Below are positions 42,436 through 49,580 of a stretch of DNA of 64,000 nt, in pieces. Under the pieces are notes generated by a model. It was not told the origin of the DNA, made no database searches, and worked only from the letters and a program-made list of their open reading frames with translations. The stretch's first letter is position 1. Each line of letters begins with the position of its first letter. Source of the DNA: Knoellia flava TL1 (GTDB lineage Bacteria > Actinomycetota > Actinomycetes > Actinomycetales > Dermatophilaceae); NCBI RefSeq assembly GCF_000768675.1, contig NZ_AVPI01000007.1:1-64000 (forward strand), read 5' to 3'. The translations under genes and the position numbers were made by a program.

Positions 42436-43608
42436 TTACCATAGGCCCGCGTTCTCCAACGGAGTCGTCTCCCAAGGCCCGACCCAATTGAATCGCGATC
42501 CGGACTGACCGCCTACATAAAAGTTCGCATTGAGGGCTGTCTCTGCGGCGCCAATGAGCTGAGCAGCCTTGGCGGGATCGTCCTTGACCTTCACCCAATG
42601 GGGGTTTGCTGCAAACGCCTTGTCGCTCGGCGTCGAACCGCCGTAGTAAATCTGTGCGCTGCCGCTCAGCGGCAATATCTTCCAATCCTCGAGGCCCTCG
42701 AGGCCGCCCCGCACGCAGTCGCGCCAGCCAGTGAGTTCGGTGAGCCACCGAAGGGTGTTCTGCAGCCCTTCGCGGGTGACGCTCGCCAGATTCCACTTAT
42801 CGTTCAGCCGCCGCGCCTCGCCGCTCGCCTGCCGCTCTCGCTCGAGGCGGTGCACTGCATCCAGGAAGTCGTGCGGACGCATGGTGTCGACCAGCCGGAA
42901 CACTTGTTCAGTCAGGCTGCCGGGGCCAACTGCGCCTGCCATCACAGGCCACCATATCCGAGCATTGTTCGCATATTTCGCATATGTGCTAACGCCTCCA
43001 TCGCAGTTGGCAACGAGCCACGGCAAGTATGTCCGGTCAAAGAACTTCGGCGCGTTGTTGGTCACCTCGAGCATTGCCAAGAGGATCTGTGCCGTTCCAA
43101 AGGGGTACTTGTAGGCGGCAGAGTCTGCCTTCGTGGCGTCCTCGTAGCCGGCCTGCGTCTTGGCCCATAGGGAAGGAACGGCCATGAGCCGCTCACTTGC
43201 GGCCTGATCGATAAGTTGATCCCACTCTTTGAGGGCAGTAAGCACTTCGGGTACCTGCAGTTTGCGCTGACCCCACTGCACAATGTGATTGCTTACGTTG
43301 TCGTGCTGCACCGAGAAGAGGTCCACACCGAAGAGGTCGTCAGGAACAACTGACGCTAGCGATGGGTGAACCAGCCATTGGGCCGAGGCCACAGAGAAGG
43401 CGACGACCTCGTAGTTTGGGGCGACCGAGCCGAGCATTGCAGCAGAAACCAGCCCGTCTATGTCGGCACTGACCATCATCGGCCGAGACTGGGACAACAT
43501 GGATGCCAAAGCGCCGGAAGCAGACGTCGGGTCACTGTTAAGCTCGCGACCGAGCGCCTCAATTGCGATGCGCCGGCGAGCCTGGGCGGTTGAGTGAGCG
43601 TCGGCCAT
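42436..43608 (-). CDS. Unknown 390-aa protein with DHH-phosphoesterase-like N-terminal motif
   Basis: Not assigned to a family with certainty. Residues about 44-60 read MMVSADIDGLVSAAML, which resembles the DxDG motif I of DHH/RecJ-type phosphoesterases. About 50 residues later, FGVDLFSV and DNVSNHIVQWG could be a degenerate metal-site region; a strict DHH triplet is absent. The rest has PWLVANCDGGVSTYAKYANNA and a Trp-rich C-terminus. The gene is of lower GC than the backbone and sits beside Vsr and a methyltransferase, so a defence role is possible. Nuclease activity is only an inference. Confidence 0.6.
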   Translation of the reverse strand: MADAHSTAQARRRIAIEALGRELNSDPTSASGALASMLSQSRPMMVSADIDGLVSAAMLGSVAPNYEVVAFSVASAQWLVHPSLASVVPDDLFGVDLFSVQHDNVSNHIVQWGQRKLQVPEVLTALKEWDQLIDQAASERLMAVPSLWAKTQAGYEDATKADSAAYKYPFGTAQILLAMLEVTNNAPKFFDRTYLPWLVANCDGGVSTYAKYANNARIWWPVMAGAVGPGSLTEQVFRLVDTMRPHDFLDAVHRLERERQASGEARRLNDKWNLASVTREGLQNTLRWLTELTGWRDCVRGGLEGLEDWKILPLSGSAQIYYGGSTPSDKAFAANPHWVKVKDDPAKAAQLIGAAETALNANFYVGGQSGSRFNWVGPWETTPLENAGLW

Positions 43609-44108
43609 TTCTGCAGGCTACAAGGCCATGAGTGTCAGTTCCTCCACCCCACCGGCAGATCGGCGAGTACGGCGGTGCCACGCTGACACTCAGGCGTGGA
43701 CGTTTGGCTGCGCGATTGGGACCAAGAGTGCTCTGGCTAAGGCCGTCGCAGGTCAGTGGGTGGCCAAACTTGGTGCGCTGGCGCTGGTGTCGGCGGCGGC
43801 GTTACCGCATCTTCTGAACGGGCCTAGAACGAGGGGCGCTGACCTACAGAATGGCGGGGCCACTCACTGTGGTGGAGCCAAGGGGACTCGAACCCCTAAC
43901 CCCCTGCTTGCAAAATCCCCGAACCGGCTCCACGAGAGGGCGATTGAGCACGCGGTTGGTCAAAGTGGGGTACGCGATGACGCCGGTTTCGTGAGGCACT
44001 GCAGTACTTCGCTGGGGTACGGACCTGAGGGCCTCCCGGTCTCAACCTCAGGACGCCGCGGATCGGCTGTGACCCCTGGGTCAGCAGTAGGCATTCAATG
44101 CCTGCGTC
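43609..44108. other. Non-coding stretch holding the left attachment repeat
   Basis: About 500 bases without a supported gene. It holds a 10-bp inverted repeat (43629-43638 and 43683-43692) and the 44-bp copy of the tRNA-Ala 3' half (43871-43914). The rest up to the HNH gene shows no coding signal. Confidence 0.6.
43871..43914 (-). repeat. Left attachment repeat (attL-like), partial tRNA-Ala
   Basis: These 44 bp are identical to 55684-55727, the 3' half of the intact tRNA-Ala up to the anticodon loop. The similarity stops right after CAAA. Without a 5' half it cannot make a tRNA. Confidence 0.9.
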
Positions 44109-44822
44109 TCAGCTGCTACCGCCCATGAGCCCTGTCAAGGCCGAAGGCGTGAGCCAGGGCCGTCCCCGGTGGATCATGCGGTGGCAGTTGGAGCACAGGA
44201 GGGCGAGGTCGTCGAGCCGGGTCAGGATCGGTCCCGATGCGTGCAAAGGGAGCACGTGATGGACCTCGATGTAGCCCTCCCCTCGCTCGCCATACCGGGC
44301 CGCGAAGTCGAAACCGCAGACTTCGCAAGCGATCGGTAGACCCTTGGCTGTGACCGCGGCCAGCTTGGCGGCGCGCAACATTGGGTTCCGCTCACGACGG
44401 AGGTGGGTCACGGCAAGTGCCCTGCCCTCGTGCGCGGTAAGTTCGTCCAGATCACTGTCATCGGCTGGCGCAGCGTCGGGCGGGGCGATGATTTGGTCGC
44501 GTATTGCCGCTGCGAGAGCCGCCATCGGGACGGGCTCGCTGATGAACGCCGCGAGCACTTCGGCGTCATGGGGCCCGCCCCTGGTCGGCTTGCCGGTGTA
44601 GTTCGGGTGTTGGGTGGCGATGTCGAATGTCTTGCGCTGCACGCTGCTCTTGCTGCGGAAGTTGTCCGGCCGACCCTCGATGGGGTGGATCGGCGCGGCC
44701 CTGAGGAGCTCCGACAACTGGACGACCTTGGGGCTGGTCACCCGCAGGCCCTGCCATGCGTTTTGTGCAACGAGACTGGCTGCAAGGACGACCTCGTCGT
44801 AAGTCCAGTCGAATCTCGCCAC
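44109..44822 (-). CDS. HNH endonuclease, McrA-like
   Basis: A 237-aa nuclease. The N-terminal domain (DWTYDEVVLAASLV, PDNFRSKSSVQRKTFD, HPNYTGKPTRGG) is the conserved module of actinobacterial McrA-like proteins. The C-terminal HNH domain has CEVCGFDFAARYG, EVHHVLPLHASG and LLCSNCHRMIHRG, with paired Cys for zinc. Relatives such as ScoMcrA restrict methylated or phosphorothioated DNA. The modification read by this one is unknown. It is the leftmost island gene and lies downstream of the sigma factor. Confidence 0.85.
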   Translation of the reverse strand: MARFDWTYDEVVLAASLVAQNAWQGLRVTSPKVVQLSELLRAAPIHPIEGRPDNFRSKSSVQRKTFDIATQHPNYTGKPTRGGPHDAEVLAAFISEPVPMAALAAAIRDQIIAPPDAAPADDSDLDELTAHEGRALAVTHLRRERNPMLRAAKLAAVTAKGLPIACEVCGFDFAARYGERGEGYIEVHHVLPLHASGPILTRLDDLALLCSNCHRMIHRGRPWLTPSALTGLMGGSS

Positions 44823-45014
44823 ACGAAGATCTTGACCGACGCGGACAGGAACCGGCGAGGGGCTCGCCGGTCACGGGTCCACGCTCCGCGAAAAGCTCAG
44901 ACGGGTCCGTCCGCCCGCCGCCCCACGGCCACTGCTGAAGTCTGAACCGAAGGGAACACACGGGCAACCAGCGATGAACGTGATGTGTGGGGGCCAGGGG
45001 GTTGGGCTCCTCTG

Positions 45015-46223
45015 CTAGAGGTACGGCCTGAGGGCGTCGGCCCGCGCGGGATGCCGCAGCTTCTCCATCACCTTCTTCTCGACCTGCCGGATCCGTTCGC
45101 GGGTGACTCCGTAGACCTCACCAATGGCGTCCAGTGTCATCGGGGTTCCGTTGGTCAACCCGAATCTCATGCTGATGACCCCGGCTTCGCGCTCGGACAG
45201 AGTGTCGAGCACGGCATGGATCTGCTCGCGCTTCAGGTCCTCGAGCAGGATGTCGTACGCGCTGGGCTGACGGTCGGGCAGGTCCAACAGGTCGCCCAGG
45301 CTGGTGCCGCCGTCCCCGATCTGCTCGTCGAGGGAGCGGATGCTCGACCTGAGGATCAGGCATTCGATGACGTCCTTGGGCCTCAGGTCGCACGCCCTCG
45401 CGAGGTCGGCGACCCTCGGCGGGGTGCCCTCGGCCGACAGCAGCTCCCGGGTGTGCCACACCTTGTGGATGCGGTCGTGCATGTGGACCGGCACGCGGAT
45501 CAGCCGACCCTCGTTGGCGATGGCCCGTGTCACGGCCTGACGGAGCCACCACGTCGCGTACGTGGAAAACTTGTTGCCGGTGTGCGGGTCGAACAGCTCT
45601 ACGGCCCGCACGAGCCCGACCATGGCGCACTGCGCGAGCTCCTCGAGTTCCAGCCCCTGACCCGTGTACTTCTGCGCCACCGACCATGCGAGACGTGTGT
45701 TGTGCAGGTACAGGGTCTCCGCAGCCCGGCGCCGCTCGCCGGTGAAGCACGCCATCGCCCCGCCCTCCAGCTGTTCGGTGGAGCCGTCCTGGATGATCAG
45801 ACCCAGCCCAACCTCCTCCTGAGCGGTCAGCAGGACGTTGTCGAGCCGGCGCCGGTGGCGATCGCGCTCCATGACACGCCTGGCCGCGGCCAGCGCGTGC
45901 TCCTCGCTCGCGCCAGACTCCGCGGGGTCCTGGCCCGAGAGGTGATCATCGACCGGGACGGCGCTCTCCGCGGGCCGGTGGGACGACTCTGGCGGGCCAC
46001 CCCGGACGATGATCCCGGCGTCGCGCAGGGCCGACGTCAGCTCACGCCGGACGCCGTCGTCTGCGTTCGCCGCGTCGAGCGCAACCTGCACGCGGTCCCA
46101 TCCCACGGCGTTGTCCTCGATGTACGGCCCGAGAGCCTGGATCGCGCTGCGGAGGGCGTGGTCGGACGCACGATCGACGCGCCGGCGAGATGGACCGGGA
46201 TGGGTGATCGGCGTGTGCGTCAT
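45015..46223 (-). CDS. Group 2 (RpoD-like) sigma-70 factor in the island
   Basis: A 402-aa primary-type sigma factor without a long acidic region 1.1. Region 2 has NTRLAWSVAQKYTGQGLELE and FSTYATWWLRQAVTRAI. Region 3 has HKVWHTRELLSAEGTPPRV, and region 4 has SEREAGVISMRFGLTNG and TRERIRQVEKKVMEKLRHP. ATG 46223 is chosen because upstream codons are antisense to the helicase gene. It is divergent from the helicase-nuclease pair, separated by 138 bp. It may redirect host RNA polymerase to island promoters. Confidence 0.9.
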   Translation of the reverse strand: MTHTPITHPGPSRRRVDRASDHALRSAIQALGPYIEDNAVGWDRVQVALDAANADDGVRRELTSALRDAGIIVRGGPPESSHRPAESAVPVDDHLSGQDPAESGASEEHALAAARRVMERDRHRRRLDNVLLTAQEEVGLGLIIQDGSTEQLEGGAMACFTGERRRAAETLYLHNTRLAWSVAQKYTGQGLELEELAQCAMVGLVRAVELFDPHTGNKFSTYATWWLRQAVTRAIANEGRLIRVPVHMHDRIHKVWHTRELLSAEGTPPRVADLARACDLRPKDVIECLILRSSIRSLDEQIGDGGTSLGDLLDLPDRQPSAYDILLEDLKREQIHAVLDTLSEREAGVISMRFGLTNGTPMTLDAIGEVYGVTRERIRQVEKKVMEKLRHPARADALRPYL

Positions 46224-46361
46224 GGTGCTCTGAGCGTATTGCGCCGATCCGACAGACGTGACGGAACGGAGGACGGCCGAGGGTGACGCATGGAAGGCTG
46301 TCAATGGGCGCCTCGGGGTGACGGACGGGCGCAGTTGGTGTACCTGACGATGGGATGACTG

Positions 46362-49300
46362 GTGGACGAAGCGGCGCCTCTGTGGCAGCGCTGTGAGCGG
46401 GCGTGGGCCGAGTGGCTGGGCGCCAACGAGTACGCGGTTTTCAACGCAGCCGGGGCGGTGGGGAACGCCCCCGGCACCTCCGCACCGATGATCCGGGCAG
46501 ATGGGCGCCTGCTCCGCGCACCCGACATCCACACGACCAAGCAGCAGGTCACCGAGTACTGGGAGGTCAAGAGCCGCTCGCGTTCGGACGTCGACGAACT
46601 GACGGGTGAACGCGAGCACTGGATGGAGCTCGCCGTATTCAGGGACTATGTCGCGGTGGCACGGGTGACCGGGGCACGGGTGTGGGTCGTGCTCTTCGAG
46701 GCACCGACGGCCATTGCTGAGGGTCGATGGCTCCGCATCGAGGTGCGCGACCTTCGGGACTCGGGCCGCCGGGGCCGCAAGCTCGGCCGTGACGGCACCG
46801 ACGTCGAGGCGTGGATCTGGCCGGTCGGCGCCATGACCGTGATCCATGGACCGGCGGTCGGCGACACCGCGGACGCTCCGCTGCTGCCGGAGGACGGCGG
46901 AGCCACGCCCATCCCGGACGCGGAGTACGACCTCGTCGCCCGGCGGGGACGACGGCGCCGCGCAGTCGTAGAACCAGACCCTGCCGTCCCCGTGTCGATC
47001 GCGGAGTCGGTGATCGACCAAGACCCGGTTGTCGGGTTGGACTTCCTGCGGCGTCGCCTCGGGGTGCCTGCCCTGCCGGCCTATTCCGTCCTCGCGCTGG
47101 CGCCCGACCCCGCGCGCATCGAGGACCTGCTGGCCCTGCTCGACTACGGGATCCGCGTCTTCGTGGTGTCCGAGGAACCCCTCGAGTGGTCCATGGACCC
47201 GCAGTCGCTCCGTGCCTTCGTCGCGAGCCGCCTGCTGGAGTGGGCCCAGGTCGGGGAGTCGGTAGGTCCTCCGCTGTGGGTGGTCGACGGGCAGATCCCG
47301 CCTGCCGCCCAGGCGAGGGTCTCGCGGGCGCTTGACCTGGCCGACGCGTCAGGCGGGATGAACGCCAGGCAGTACCGGGTCGTCCACGCGGACCCGGACA
47401 GCGACGTGATGATCGTTGCGGGGGCCGGCACGGGCAAGACGGAGACCATGGCCGAGCGGATCGTGTTCCTTCTCGCCACGTACGCCCTCGGGTCCACCCC
47501 GGAGGGGACCCCGCCGCGGCACATGCGTGCCGACCAGATCGCCTTGGTGACCTTCACCAGGGACGCCGCGTCGGAGATGAGGGGGCGAATCGCCAGGACC
47601 CTCATGCTGCGACAGCGTCTGTCGAGCCGCTGCGCGCTCCCGGTTCTCGCGTGGCTCATGCAGCTGAGCGGCGCCGACATCTCCACGATCCACTCCTTTG
47701 CCAAACGGACCGTCTCGCGCTCGGGCGGGGCGTTGGGAGTCAGCCCCGGCTTCCGCGTGTCACGTCTGACGATGACGTGGCGGGCGCTCGTCGACCGCGC
47801 CCTCTCGCCGGTGCTGGAGGACCTCTACCGCAGGTTCGGTGATGAGGTGCCAGCGGCGTACGAGTGGGAGCGGCATCTCCAAGAGGTGTGGGAGTCCCTT
47901 GCCAACAACGGTGTGGACCTCCTCGACTTCGCGGGGACCGGCTCGGGACCGGTTGTCGCGTGGGGCGACTCGCCTGGCGGCGAGCTGTCACGGGAGGTGG
48001 TTTCGGCGACACAGCTCGTGCTGACACAGGTCGCCGAGCGGTTCCGAGTCGAGTGCCTTGCCCAGCAGGCGACCCCGATGGACCAGCTGGTGTCCCTTGC
48101 CATTTCCGGGCTGAACGCCTCCCGCTCCTCGCCTAAGCACATCCGCTACCTGTTCGTCGACGAGTTCCAGGACACCGACGCGCGGCAGATGGAGCTGCTC
48201 CTGACGGTCCGCGAGCGCCTGGGCGCGCGGCTGTTCGTAGTGGGCGACCCCAAGCAGGGGGTGTACCGCTTCCGCGGCGCAGCTGGCGACGCCTTCACCC
48301 AGTTCCGCGACCTGTGGACGGCCAGGGGTCTGGAGCCGTTCCAGCCCCCGTTCCTGCTGACTCGTAACTTCCGTTCCGGCCAGGCGTTGCTCAACTCGCT
48401 TCACCCCTACTTCACGGCGTGGGGGGGCAGGCGCCTGCTCGAGTACTCGGCGCAGGACAGGCTGCTCCCGAGGGCGGCGGTCGTTGACCGCAGCGAGCCA
48501 GCTGCCCTGACGCCGGTCAGATGGGGCCATGAGTCGGATCTGGCCGCCTCGCAGGCGCTCGCGTGGCGCGCGGACGACGAGGGCGCGACGATCGGGATCC
48601 TCTGCCGGCAGAACTGGCAGGCGCTCCAGGTGCAGAGGGCGATCAGGGAGCTGGGCGGCTCGTGCGAGATCCGCATCGGGGGTGACTTCTTCCGCTCCCC
48701 CGCCGTGCGGGAGCTACGGGTCCTGCTCGAGGCCGTGGCGTCCCCGTCTGACGATGCGGCTCTTCTGGAGCTCGTGGAGACGAGGTGGGCGGCTGGCATC
48801 CTCACGGGCGAGGCACCTGTGGGTCTGACTGGCCAGTGGGGTGAGGGCCCCATCGAAACGATGGCCTGGTCGGCGAGGCTGGCCGCACTCAACGACGGTG
48901 AATCGATCGTCAGAGCAGACCTAGAGGGGCTCCGGCAGCGGGTGATCGCCCTAGCGGGGCAGCTCGACAGCATGCCCACCTTGGCATGGGTGGTCGAGTG
49001 CAACCGCGCCTTCGGACCCGCCACGTGCTCGCGCCCCGAGGCCGACGACGACGTGGAGCGGGCGCGCTACCTGCGCTGCTTCGACCAGCTCGTCACCCGG
49101 ATGGACGCGCAGTTCGCGAATGCACCGGCGAGCCTCGAGTCGGTGCTTTTCTGGCTGCGCCTGCAGGTTGCCACGAACTTCACCGAAGACGAGGACGCCG
49201 AGGCGGAGGCGACTCCCGGGCGGACCATCGCCCTCACTGTTCACAAGGCCAAGGGCGCCGAATTCGACTACGTGCTGGTGCCGTGGACGACGACGCCGTT

Positions 49301-49580
49301 TAGACGTAGGAAGTATGTGAACCGGGCAACCGTCCTGCGTGAGGACGGCATGCCGCGCCTGGCCTGGGAGTGGAAGCCATTCAGGGGTGAGTTCACCAAT
49401 GTGGCGACCGCAGACGCAGGACTCTGGCAGCGCGACGACTCGGAGACCGCACAGGAGGAGACCCGCTTGCTGTACGTGGCGATGACGAGGGCGAAGAGGC
49501 GGCTCACGGTCTTCGTGCCCGAGCGCCTGCCACAGACCACCGACAACTGGGCGGGCCTTCTCGCGGCGGGCGGTGCCTGA
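46362..49580 (+). CDS. PD-(D/E)XK nuclease-UvrD/AddA-like helicase fusion
   Basis: A 1072-aa protein. The N-terminal domain has a PD-(D/E)XK nuclease signature: Pro54-Asp55 followed by Glu68-Val-Lys70 in EYWEVKSRSR. The SF1A helicase core starts near 340 with Walker A AGAGTGKTETM (about 352). Motif II is LFVDEFQDTD (about 598), then GDPKQGVYRFRGA, motif V HKAKGAEFDYVLV (about 961) and motif VI YVAMTRAKRRL. The protein ends just after motif VI, so the usual C-terminal AddA nuclease is missing and sits at the N-terminus instead. GTG 46362 is the start. It overlaps the next gene by 8 nt. Confidence 0.88.
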   Translation: MDEAAPLWQRCERAWAEWLGANEYAVFNAAGAVGNAPGTSAPMIRADGRLLRAPDIHTTKQQVTEYWEVKSRSRSDVDELTGEREHWMELAVFRDYVAVARVTGARVWVVLFEAPTAIAEGRWLRIEVRDLRDSGRRGRKLGRDGTDVEAWIWPVGAMTVIHGPAVGDTADAPLLPEDGGATPIPDAEYDLVARRGRRRRAVVEPDPAVPVSIAESVIDQDPVVGLDFLRRRLGVPALPAYSVLALAPDPARIEDLLALLDYGIRVFVVSEEPLEWSMDPQSLRAFVASRLLEWAQVGESVGPPLWVVDGQIPPAAQARVSRALDLADASGGMNARQYRVVHADPDSDVMIVAGAGTGKTETMAERIVFLLATYALGSTPEGTPPRHMRADQIALVTFTRDAASEMRGRIARTLMLRQRLSSRCALPVLAWLMQLSGADISTIHSFAKRTVSRSGGALGVSPGFRVSRLTMTWRALVDRALSPVLEDLYRRFGDEVPAAYEWERHLQEVWESLANNGVDLLDFAGTGSGPVVAWGDSPGGELSREVVSATQLVLTQVAERFRVECLAQQATPMDQLVSLAISGLNASRSSPKHIRYLFVDEFQDTDARQMELLLTVRERLGARLFVVGDPKQGVYRFRGAAGDAFTQFRDLWTARGLEPFQPPFLLTRNFRSGQALLNSLHPYFTAWGGRRLLEYSAQDRLLPRAAVVDRSEPAALTPVRWGHESDLAASQALAWRADDEGATIGILCRQNWQALQVQRAIRELGGSCEIRIGGDFFRSPAVRELRVLLEAVASPSDDAALLELVETRWAAGILTGEAPVGLTGQWGEGPIETMAWSARLAALNDGESIVRADLEGLRQRVIALAGQLDSMPTLAWVVECNRAFGPATCSRPEADDDVERARYLRCFDQLVTRMDAQFANAPASLESVLFWLRLQVATNFTEDEDAEAEATPGRTIALTVHKAKGAEFDYVLVPWTTTPFRRRKYVNRATVLREDGMPRLAWEWKPFRGEFTNVATADAGLWQRDDSETAQEETRLLYVAMTRAKRRLTVFVPERLPQTTDNWAGLLAAGGA

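Noticed and set aside
42208-42444. Small plus-strand frames between the methyltransferase and the 390-aa gene
   Set aside because: No ribosome-binding site, no recognised domain, and they overlap the end of the 390-aa gene.
43871-43914. Possible second tRNA-Ala gene
   Set aside because: Only the 3' half up to the anticodon loop is present; no 5' half follows, so it is an attachment-site copy.
43850-43925. Shared peptide GGAKGTRTPNPLLAK in frames at 43.9 and 55.7 kb
   Set aside because: It is a translation of the tRNA-Ala repeat, a well-known source of false protein annotations, not a protein motif.
46224-47021. N-terminal extension of the sigma factor to 668 aa
   Set aside because: The extra codons are antisense to the helicase-nuclease gene and have no sigma homology; ATG 46223 fits the family.
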